Positions 37,689 to 49,233 of a DNA stretch of 64,000 nt are shown in pieces (within the stretch, counting starts at the first letter, position 1; each line of letters opens with the position of its first letter). The notes under the pieces were generated by a model. It ran no database searches. It was not told the DNA's origin and saw only the letters and a list, made by a program, of their open reading frames with translations. Both the position numbers and the translations under genes were made by a program. This DNA is from Pictodentalium vernedei (lineage: Eukaryota; Mollusca; Scaphopoda; Dentaliida; Dentaliidae). The DNA is taken from assembly GCA_031216915.1 (NCBI GenBank), contig JAUFNR010000011.1, forward strand, positions 682,001 to 746,000, read 5' to 3'.

Positions 37689-37720
37689 AGCTCCCCTTGA
37701 GCTTCGCTCAGGTGAGCTAA
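37689..37720 (+). mobile_element. Right terminus: hairpin and CTAA end
   Basis: AGCTC and GAGCT form the outer stem, CCTTGAGC and GCTCAGG the inner stem (one bulge), and TTC the loop. CTAA follows at 37717-37720. A 3' hairpin next to a CTRR-like end is a Helitron/Helentron trait. The A bases belong equally well to the target, so CTAA is not decisive. Confidence 0.65.
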
Positions 37721-40700
37721 AAATCAAATCTTACCAGATTGGCTGATATAGCTAGCAAGCACACAACCGACCCGGTCATTACAAGACCCACAACGCTATA
37801 GTCCACACGACGCGTGCATAGCCTGACTAAAGGAACTGTTCTACGCAACCTAAACCGTATACTTAGTACGAAACCAGCGTGACTAGACCTTGGCGACCCA
37901 ACCGACATTACCAACTAGCCTACGGTCAAATGCCTACCCACACACCCTGATCGACACACTGCCCGGCGAACCAGAAGGAACGTAGAGCGTAACGAACAGC
38001 GACGCATTAAACAAAAATCAAATCTTACCAGATTGGCTGATATAGCTAGCAAGCACACAACCGACCCGGTCGTTACAAGACCCACCACGCTATGGTCCAC
38101 ACGACGCGTGCATAGCCTGACTAAAGGAACTGTTCTATGCAACCTAAACCGCATACTTAGTACGAAACCAGCGTGACTAGGCCTTGGCGACCCTGCCGAC
38201 ATTACCAACCAGCCTACAGTCAAATGCCTACCCACACACCCTGATCGCCACACTGCCCGGCGAACCAGAAGGAACGTAGAGCGTAACGAACGGCGACGCA
38301 TTAAACAAAAATCAAATCTTACCAGATTGGCTGATATAGCTAGAAAGCACACAAACGACCCGGTCGTTACAAGACCCACCACGCTATTGTCCACACGACG
38401 TGTGCATAGCCTGACAAAAGGAACTGTTCTACGCAACCTAAACCGTATACTTAGTACGAAACCAGCGTGACTAGGCCTTGGCGACCCTACCGACATTACC
38501 AACCAGCCTACGATCAAACGCCTACCCACACACCCTGATGGCCACACTGCCCGGCGAACCAGAAGGAACGTAGAGCATAACGAACGGCGACGCATTAAAC
38601 AAAAATAAAATCTTACCAGATTGCCTGATATAGCTAGCAAGCACACAACCGACCCGGTCGTTACAAGACCCAACACGCTATTGTCCACACGACGGGTGCA
38701 TAGCCTGACTAAAGGAACTGTTCTATGCAACCTAAACCGTATACTTAGAACGAAACCAGCGTGACTACGCATTGGCGACCCTACCGACATTACCAACCAG
38801 CCTACGGTCAAACGCCTACGCACACACCCTGATCGCCACACTGCCCGGCGAACCAGAAGGAACGTAGAGCGTAACGAACGGCGACGCATTAAACAAAAAT
38901 CAAATCATACCAGATTGGCTGATATAGCTAGCAAGCACACAACCGACCCGGTCTTTACAAGACCCACCACGCTATTGTCCACACGATGCGTGCATAGCCT
39001 GACTAAAGGAACTGTTCTACGCAACCTAAACGGTATACTTAGTATGAAACCAGCGTGACTAGGCCTTGGCGACCCTACCGACATTACCAACCAGCCTACG
39101 GTCAAATGCCTACCCACACACCCTGATCGCCACACTGACCGGCGAACCAGAAGTAACGTAGAGCGTAACGAACAGCGACGCATTAAACAAAAATCAAATC
39201 TTACCAGATTGGCTTATATATAGCTAGCAAGCACACAACCGACATGGTCGTTACAAGACCCACCACGCTATTGTCCACACGACGCGTACATAGCCTGACT
39301 AAAGGAACTGTTCTACGCAACCTAAACCGTATACTTAGTATGAAACCAGCGTGACTAGGCCTTGGCGACCCTACCGACATTACCAACCAGCCTACGGTCA
39401 AACGCCTACCCACACACCCTGATCGCCACACTGCCCGGCGAACCAGAAGGAACGTAGAGCGTAACGAACGGCGACGCATTAAACAAAAATCAAATCTTAC
39501 CAGATTGGCTGATATAGCTAGCAAGCACACAACCGACCCGGTCATTACAAGACCCACCACGCTATTGTCCACACGACGCGTGCATAGCCTGACTAAAGGA
39601 ACTGTTCTACGCAACCTAAACCGTATACTTAGTACGAAACCAGCGTGACTACGCCTTGGCGACCCTACCGACATTACCAACCAGCCTACGGTCAAACGCC
39701 TACCCACACACCCTGATGGCCACACTGCCCGGCGAACCAGAAGGAACGTAGAGTGTAACGAACGGCGACGCATTAAACAAAAATCAAATCTTACCAGATT
39801 GGCTGATATAGCTAGCAAGCACACAACCGACCCGGTCGTTACAAGACCCAACACATTATTGTCCACACGATGGGCTGACTAAAGGAACTGTTCTACGCAA
39901 CCTAAACCGTATACTTAGTACGAAACCAGCGTGACTAGGCCTTGGCGACCCTACCGACATTACCAACCAGCCTACGGTCAAACGCCTACCCACACACCCT
40001 GATCGTCACACTGCCCGGCGAACCAGAGGGAACGTAGAGCGTAACGAACAGCGACGCATGAAACAAAAATCAAATCTTACCAGATTGGCTGATATAGCTA
40101 GCAAGCACACAACCGACCCGGTCGTTACAAGACCCACCACGCTATTGTCCACACGATGCGTTCATAGCCTGACTAAAGGAACTGTTCTACGCAACCTAAA
40201 CCGTATACTTAGTACGAAACCAGCGTGACTAGGCCTTGGCGACCCTACCGACATTACCAACCAGCCTACGGTCAAATGCCTACCAACACACCCTGATCGC
40301 CACACTGCCCGGCGAACCAGAAGGAAAGTAGAGCGTAACGAACGGCGACGCATTAAACAAAAATCAAATCTTACCAGATTGGCTGATATAGGTAGCAAGC
40401 ACACAACCGACCCGGTCGTTACAAGACCCACCACGCTATTGTCCACACGACGCTTACATAGCCTGACTAAAGGAACTGTTCTACGCAACCTAAACCGTAT
40501 ACTTATAACGAAACCAGCGTGACTAGGCCTTGGCGACCCTACCGACATTACCAACCAGCCTACGGTCAAATGCCTATCCACACACCCTGATCGCCACACT
40601 GCCCGGCGAACCAGAAGGAACGTAGAGCGTAACGAACGGCGACACATTAAACAAAAATCAAATCTTACCAGATTGGCTGAGTTAGCTAGCAAGCACACAT

Positions 40701-43700
40701 CCGACCCGGTCGTTACAAGACCCACCACGCTATAGTCCACACGACGCGTGCATAGCCTGACTGAAGGAACTGTTCTATGCAAACCTAAACCGTATACTTA
40801 CTACGAAACCAGCGTGACTAGGCCTTGGCGACCCTACCGACATTACCAACCAGCCTATGGTCAAACGCCTACCCACACACCCTGATCGCCACACTGCCCG
40901 GCGAACCAGAAGGAACGTAGAGCGTAACGAACGGCGACGCATTAAACAAAAATCAAATCTTACCAGATTGGCTGATACAGCTAGCAAGCACACAACCGAC
41001 CCGGTCGTTACAAGACCCACCACGCTATTGTCCACACGACGCGTGCATAGCCTGACTAAAGGAACTGTTCTACGCAACCTAAACCGTATACTTAGTACGA
41101 AACCAGCGTGACTAGGCCTTGGCGACCCTACCGACATTACCAACCAGCCTACGGTCAAATGCCTACCCACACACCCTGATCGCCACACTGCCCGGCGAAC
41201 CAGAAGGAACGTAGAGCGTAACGAACGGCGACGCATTAAACAAAAATCAAATCTTACCAGATTGGCTGATATAGCTAGCAAGCACACAGCCGACCCGGTC
41301 ATTACAAGACCCACAACGCTATAGTCCAGACGACGGGTGCATAGCCTGACTAAAGGAACTGTTCTACGCAACCTAAACCGTATACTTAGTACGAAACCAG
41401 CGTGACTAGGCCTTGGTGACCCAACCGACATTACCAACCAGCCTACAGTCAAATGCCTACCCACACACCCTGATGGCCACACTGCCCGGCGAACCAGAAG
41501 GAACGTAGAGCATAACGAACGGCGACGCATTAAACAAAAATCAAATCTTACCAGACTGCCTGATATACCTAGCAAGCACACAACCGACACGGTCGTTACA
41601 AGACCCAACACGCTATTGTCCACACGACGGGTGCATAGCCTGACTAAAGGAACTGTTCTATGCAACCTAAACCGTATACTTAGTACGAAACCAGCGTGAC
41701 TACGCCTTGGCGACCCTACCGACATTACCAACCAGCCTACGGTCAAACGCCTACGCACACACCCTGATCGCCACACTGCCCGGCGAACCAGAAGGAACGT
41801 AGAGCGTAACAAACGGCGACGCATTAAACAAAAATCAAATCATACCAGATTGGCTGATATAGCTAGCAAGCACACAACCGACCCGGTCGTTACAAGACCC
41901 ACCACGCTATTGTCCACACGATGCGTGCATAGCCTGACTAAAGGAACTGTTCTACGCAACATAAACCGTATACTTAGTATGAAACCAGCGTGACTAGGCC
42001 TTGGCGACCCTACCGACATTACCAACCAGCCTACGGTCAAATGCCTACCCACACACCCTGATCGCCACACTGCCTGGCGAACCAGAAGTAACGTAGAGCG
42101 TAACGAACGGCGACGCATTAAACAAAAATCAAATCTTACCAGATTGGCTGATATAGCTAGCAAGCACACAACCGACCCGGTCGTTACAAGACCCACCACC
42201 CTATTGTCCACACGACGTGTGCATAGGCTGACTGAAGGACCTGTTCTATGCAAACCTAAACCGTATACTTAGTACGAAACCAGCGTGACTAGGCCTTGAC
42301 GACTCTACCGACATTACCAACCAGCATATGGTCAAATGCCTACCCACACACCCTGATCGCCACACTGCCCGGCGAACCAGAAGGAACGTAGAGCGTAACG
42401 AACGGCGACGCATTAAACAAAAATCAAATCTTACCAGATTTGCTGATACAGCTAGCAAGCACACAACCGAACCGGTCGTTACAAGACCCACCACGCTATT
42501 GTCCACACGACGCGTGCATAGCCTGACTAAAGGAACTGTTCTACGCAACCTAAACCGTATACTTAGTACGAAACCAGCGTGACTAGGCCTTGGCGACCCT
42601 ACCAACATTACCAACCAGCCTACGGTCAAACGCCTACCCACACACCCTGATCGCCACACTGCCCGGCGAACCAGAAGGAACGTAGAGCGTAACGAATGGC
42701 GACGCATTAAACAAAAATCAAATCTTATCAGATTGGCTGATATAGCTAGCAAGCACACAACCGACCCGGTCGTTACAAAACCCACCACGCTATTGTCCAC
42801 ACGACGCGTGCATAGCTTGACTAAAGGAACTGTTCTACGCAACCTAAACCGTATACTTAGTACGAAACCAGCGTGACTAGGCCTTGGCGAACCAACCGAC
42901 ATTACCAACCAGCCTACGGTCAAATGCCTACCCACACACCCTGATCGCCACACTGCCCGGCGAACCAGAAGGAACGTAGAGCGTAACGAACGGCGACGCA
43001 TTAAACAAAAATCAAATCTTACCAGATTGGCTGATATAGCTAGCAAGCACACAACCGACCCGGTCATTACAAGACCCACAACGCTATAGTCCACACGACG
43101 GGTGCATAGCCTGACTAAAGGAACTGTTCTACGCAACCTAAACCGTATACTTAGTACGAAACCAGCGTGACTAGGCCTTGGCGACCCAACCGACATTACC
43201 AACGAGCCTACGGTCAAACGCCTACCCACACACCCTGATCGACACACTGCCCGGCGAACCAGAAGGAACGTAGAGCGTAACGAACGGTGACGCATTAAAC
43301 AAAAATCAAATCTTACCAGATTGGCTGATATAGCTAGCAAGCACACAACCGACACGGTCGTTACAAGACCCACCACGCTATTGTCCACATGACGCGTGCA
43401 TAGCCTGACTAAAGGAACTGTTCTACGCAACCTAAACCGTATACTTAGTACGAAACCAGCGTGACTAGGCCTTGGCGACCCTACCGACATTACCAACCAG
43501 CCAACGCTCAAACGCCTACCCACACACCCTGATCGCCACACTGCCCGGCGAACCAGAAAGAACGTAGAGCATAACGAACGGTGACGCATTAAGCAAAAAT
43601 CAAATCTTACCAGATTGGCTGATATAGCTAGCAAGCACACAACCGACCCGGTCGTTACAAGACCCACCACGCTATTGTCCACACGACGCGTGCATAGCCT

Positions 43701-44400
43701 GACTAAAGGAACTGTTCTACGCAACCTAAACCGTATACTTAGTACGAAACCAGCATGACTAGGCCTTGGCGACCCTACCGACATTACCAACCAGCCAACG
43801 GTCAAACGCCTACCCACACACCCTGATCGCCACACTGCCCGACGAACCAGAAGGAACGTAGAGCGTAACGAACGGCGACGCATTAAACAAAAATCAAATC
43901 TTACCAGATTGGCTGATATACCTAGCAAGAACACAACCGACCCGGTCGTTACAAAACCCACCACGCTATTGTCCACACGACGCGTGCATAGCCTGACTAA
44001 AGGAACTGTTCTACGCAACCTAAACCGTATACTTAGTACGAAACCAGCGTGACTAGGCCTTGGCGACCCTACCGACATTACCAACCAGCCTACGGTCAAA
44101 TGCCTACCCACACACCCTGATCGCCACACTGCCCGGCGAACCAGAAGGAACGTAGAGCGTAACGAACGGCGACGCATTAAACAAAAATCAAATCTTACCA
44201 GATTGGCTGATATAGCTAGCAAGCACACAACCGACCCGGTCATTACAAGACCCACAACGCTATAGTCCACACAACGCGTGCATAGCCTGACTAAAGGAAC
44301 TGTTCTACGCAACCTAAACCGTATACTTAGTACGAAACCAGCGTGACTAGACCTTGGCGACCCAACCGACATTACCAACTAGCCTACGGTCAAATGCCTA
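37719..44400. repeat. HOR family B resumed after the insertion
   Basis: The right flank starts with the GGTCATTACAAGACCCACAA monomer, exactly the monomer segment that follows the matching uninterrupted points near 16925, 23650 and 28305. It then repeats the 324-codon-equivalent block seen at 17143, including CGATGGGCTGAC at 39868. From about 40.8 kb the monomers mix with a further family (block marker at 40779 and 42250, only 1471 bp apart). Confidence 0.8.
40353..40356. other. Empty MITE target site (TTAA)
   Basis: The monomer carries the same private variant as the MITE-bearing ones (GGAAAGTAGAGC) and lies about 485 bp after the CGATGGGCTGAC deletion, but reads GCATTAAACAAAA with no insert. 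It represents either the pre-insertion state or a precise excision. Confidence 0.8.
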
Positions 44401-44499
44401 CCCACACACCCTGATCGACACACTGCCCGGCGAACCAGAAGGAACGTAAAGCGTAACGAATGGCGACGCATTAAACAAAAATCAAATCTTACCAGATTG

Positions 44500-46440
44500 G
44501 CTGATATAGCTAGCAAGCACACAACCTACCCGGTCGTTACAAGACCCACCACGCTATTGTCCACACGACGCGTTCATAGCCTGACTAAAGGAACTGTTCT
44601 ATGCAACCAAAACCGTATACTTAGTACGAAACCAGCGTGACCAGGCCTTGGCGACCCTACCGACATTACCAACCAGCCTACGGTCAAACGCCTACCCACA
44701 CACCCTGATCGGCACACTGCCCGGCGAACCAGAAGGAACGTAGAATGTAACGAACGGCGACGCATTAAACAAAAATCAAATCTTACTAGATTGGCTGATA
44801 TAGCTAGCAAGCACACAACGGACCTGGTCGTTACAAGACCCACCATGGTATTGTCCACACGACTCGTGCATAGCCTTACTAAAGGAACTGTTCTACGCAA
44901 CCTAAACCGTACACTCAGTACGAAACCAGCGTGACTAGGCCTTGGCGACCCTACCGACATTACCAACCACCCTACGGTCGAACGCCTACCCACACACCCT
45001 GATCGCCACACTGCCCGGCGAACCAGAAGGAACGTAGAGCGTAACGAACGGCGACGCATTAAACAAAAATCAAATCTTACTAGATTGGCTGATATAGCTA
45101 GCAAGCACACAACCGACCTGGTCGTTACAAGACCCACCACGCTATTGTCCACACGACACGTGCATAGCCTGACTAAAGGAACTGTACTACGCAACCTAAA
45201 CCGTATACTTAGTACGAAACCAGCGTGACTAGGCCTTGGCGACCCTACCGACATTACCAACCAGCCTACTGTCAAACGCCTACCCACACACCCTGATCGC
45301 CACACTGCCCGGCAAACCAGAAGGAACGTAGAGCGTAACGAACAGCGAAGCATTAAACAAAAATCAAATCTTACCAGATTGGCTGATATAGCTAGCAAGC
45401 ACACAACCGACCCGGTCGTTACAAGACCCACCACGCTATTGTCCACACGATGCGTGCATAGCCTGACTAAAGGAACTGTTCTACGCAACCTAAACCGTAT
45501 ACTTAGTACGAAACCAGCGTGACTAGGCCTTGGCGACCCTACCGACATTACCAACCAGCCTAAGGTCAAACGCCTACCCACACACCCTGATCGCCACACT
45601 GCCCGGCGAACCAGAAGGAACGTAGAGCGTAACGAATGGCGACGCATTAAACAAAAATCAAATCTTACCAGACTGGCTGATATAGCTAGCAAGCACACAA
45701 CTGACTCGGTCGTTACAAGACCCACCACGCTATTGTCCACACGACGCGTGCATAGCCTGACTAAAGGAACTGTTCTACGCAACATAAACCGTATACTTAC
45801 TACGAAACCAGCGTGCATAGGCCTTGGCGACCCTACCGACATTACCAACCAGCCTACGGTCAAACGCCTACCCACACACCCTGATCGCCACACTGCCCGG
45901 CGAACCAGAAGGAACGAAGAGCGTAATGAACGGCGAGGCATTAAACAAAAATCAAATCTTACCAGATTGGCTGATATAGCTAGCAAGCACACAACCGACC
46001 CGGTCGTTACAAGACCCACCACGCTATTGTCCACACGACGCGTGCATAGCCTGACTAAAGGAACTGTTCTACGCAACCTCAACCGTATACTTAGTACGAA
46101 ACCAGCGTGACTAGGCCTTGGCGACCCTACCGACATTACCAACCAGCCTACGGTCAAACGCCTACCCACACACCCTGATCGCCACACTGCCCGGCGAACC
46201 AGAAGGAACGAAGAACGTAACGAACGGCGACGCATTAAACAAAAATCAAATCTTACTAGATTGGCTGATATAGCTAGCAAGCACACAACCGCCCCGGTCG
46301 TTACAAGACCCACCACGCTATTGTCCACACGACACGTGCATAGCCTGACTAAAGGAACTGTTCTACGCAACCTAAACCGTATACTTAGTACGAAACCAGC
46401 GTGACTAGGCCTTGGCGACCCTACCGACATTACCAACCAG
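44500..46440. repeat. Satellite segment related to the window start
   Basis: Between about 45116 and 46435 the monomers follow the order seen at 1-1318 (TGTACTACGC, CCTAAGGTC, GACTCGGTCG, GTGCATAGGCC, GAGGCATTAAAC, CTCAACCG) at a shift of about 45,117. At about 46440 the sequence switches to the GGAAAGTAGAGC monomer of family B, a chimeric HOR junction. Confidence 0.7.
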
Positions 46441-46528
46441 CCTACGGTCAAATGCCTACCAACACACCCTGATCGCCACACTGCCCGGCGAACCAGAAGG
46501 AAAGTAGAGCGTAACGAACGGCGACGCA

Positions 46529-46532
46529 TTAA
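46529..46532. other. Second empty MITE target site (TTAA)
   Basis: This is again the GGAAAGTAGAGC monomer without the MITE. The following monomer (GATATAGGTAGCAAG, then CGCTTACATAG) matches that after 40353, so the two empty sites are copies of each other. Confidence 0.75.
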
Positions 46533-49233
46533 ACAAAAATCAAATCTTACCAGATTGGCTGATATAGGTAGCAAGCACACAACCGACCCGGTCGTTACAA
46601 GACCCACCACGCTATTGTCCACACGACGCTTACATAGCCTGACTAAAGGAACTGTTCTACGCAACCTAAACCGTATACTTATAACGAAACCAGCGTGACT
46701 AGGCCTTGGCGACCCTACCGACATTACCAACCAGCCTACGGTCAAATGCCTATCCACACACCCTGATCGCCACACTGCCCGGCGAACCAGAAGGAACGTA
46801 GAGCGTAACGAACGGCGACACATTAAACAAAAATCAAATCTTACCAGATTGGCTGAGTTAGCTAGCAAGCACACATCCGACCCGGTCGTTACAAGACCCA
46901 ACACGCTATTGTCCACACGACGGGTGCATAGCCTGACTAAAGGAACTGTTCTATGCAACCTAAACCGTATACTTAGTACGAAACCAGCGTGACTACGCCT
47001 TGGCGACCCTACCGACATTACCAACCAGCCCACGGTCAAACGCCTACGCACACACCCTGATCGCCACACTGCCCGGCGAACCAGAAGGAACGTAGAGCGT
47101 AACAAACGGCGACGCATTAAACAAAAATCAAATCATACCAGATTGGCTGATATAGCTAGCAAGCACACAACCGACCCGGTCGTTACAAGACCCACCACGC
47201 TATTGTCCACACGATGCGTGCATAGCCTGACTAAAGGAACTGTTCTACGCAACATAAACCGTATACTTAGTATGAAACCAGCGTGACTAGGCCTTGGCGA
47301 CCCTACCGACATTACCAACCAGCCTACGGTCAAATGCCTACCCACACACCCTGATCGCCACACTGCCTGGCGAACCAGAAGTAACGTAGAGCGTAACGAA
47401 CGGCGACGCATTAAACAAAAATCAAATCTTACCAGATTGGCTGATATAGCTAGCAAGCACACAACCGACCCGGTCGTTACAAGACCCACCACGCTATTGT
47501 CCACACGACGCGTACATAGCCTGACTAAAGGAACTGTTCTACGCAACCTAAACTGTATACTTAATATGAAACCAGCAGGACTAGGCCTTGGCGGCCCTAC
47601 CGACATTACCAACCAGCCTACGGTCAAACGCCTACCCACACACCCTGATCGCCACACTGCCCGGCGAACCAGAAGGAACGTAGAGCGTAACGAACGGCGA
47701 CGCATTAAACAAAAATCAAATCTTACCAGATTGGCTGATATAGCTAGCAAGCACACAACCGACCCGGTCGTTACAAGACCCACCACCCTATTGTCCACAC
47801 GACGTGTGCATAGGCTGACTGAAGGACCTGTTCTATGCAAACCTAAACCGTATACTTAGTACGAAACCAGCGTGACTAGGCCTTGACGACTCTACCGACA
47901 TTACCAACCAGCATATGGTCAAATGCCTACCCACACACCCTGATCGCCACACTGCCCGGCGAACCAGAAGGAACGTAGAGCGTAACGAACGGCGACGCAT
48001 TAAACAAAAATCAAATCTTACCAGATTTGCTGATACAGCTAGCAAGCACACAACCGAACCGGTCGTTACAAGACCCACCACGCTATTGTCCACACGACGC
48101 GTGCATAGCCTGACTAAAGGAACTGTTCTACGCAACCTAAACCGTATACTTAGTACGAAACCAGCGTGACTAGGCCTTGGCGACCCTACCAACATTACCA
48201 ACCAGCCTACGGTCAAACGCCTACCCACACACCCTGATCGCCACACTGCCCGGCGAACCAGAAGGAACGTAGAGCGTAACGAATGGCGACGCATTAAACA
48301 AAAATCAAATCTTATCAGATTGGCTGATATAGCTAGCAAGCACACAACCGACCCGGTCGTTACAAAACCCACCACGCTATTGTCCACACGACGCGTGCAT
48401 AGCTTGACTAAAGGAACTGTTCTACGCAACCTAAACCGTATACTTAGTACGAAACCAGCGTGACTAGGCCTTGGCGAACCAACCGACATTACCAACCAGC
48501 CTACGGTCAAATGCCTACCCACACACCCTGATCGCCACACTGCCCGGCGAACCAGAAGGAACGTAGAGCGTAACGAACGGCGACGCATTAAACAAAAATC
48601 AAATCTCACCAGATTGGCTGATATAGCTAGCAAGCACACAACCGACCCGGTCATTACAAGACCCACAACGCTATAGTCCACACGACGGGTGCATAGCCTG
48701 ACTAAAGGAACTGTTCTACGCAACCTAAACCGTATACTTAGTACGAAACCAGCGTGACTAGGCCTTGGCGACCCAACCGACATTACCAACGAGCCTACGG
48801 TCAAACGCCTACCCACACACCCTGATCGACACACTGCCCGGCGAACCAGAAGGAACGTAGAGCGTAACGAACGGTGACGCATTAAACAAAAATCAAATCT
48901 TACCAGATTGGCTGATATAGCTAGCAAGCACACAACCGACCCGGTCGTTATAAGACCCACCACGCTATTGTCCACACGACGCGTACATAGCCTGACTAAA
49001 GGAACTGTTCTACGCAACCTAAACCGTATACTTAGTACGAAAGCAGCGTGACTAGGCCTTGGCGACCCTACCAACATTACCAACCAGCCTACGGTCAAAC
49101 GCCTACCCACACACCCTGATCGCCACACTGCCCGGCGAACCAGAAGGAACGTAGAACGTAATGAACGGCGACGCATTAAACAAAAATCAAATCTTACTAG
49201 ATTGGCTGATATAGCAAGCAAGCACACAACCGA

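Larger units (their letters stand above)
32072..37718 (+). mobile_element. Helentron/pearl-like non-autonomous element
   Basis: A single 5.65-kb insertion of non-satellite DNA. The left satellite stops after GCATTAAACAA and the right resumes with AAAAATCAAATC, so the monomer is interrupted in its A-tract with nothing lost. The exact edge is ambiguous by a few A residues. The left end reads CAAGAGGCCCCACGTGGCC, and the right end reads CAGGTGAGCT before the A-run. A perfect 10-bp inverted pair (GCTCACCTGA at 32097, TCAGGTGAGC at 37708) lies just inside the left end and at the right end. There is a 5' hairpin and a 3' hairpin, insertion is between A residues, and no clear target duplication is seen. 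These traits fit a Helentron-like (rolling-circle) derivative with a tandem core, known in bivalves as pearl-like. No long coding region is present, so it is non-autonomous. The family name is inferred from memory; a different DNA transposon class remains possible. Confidence 0.75.
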
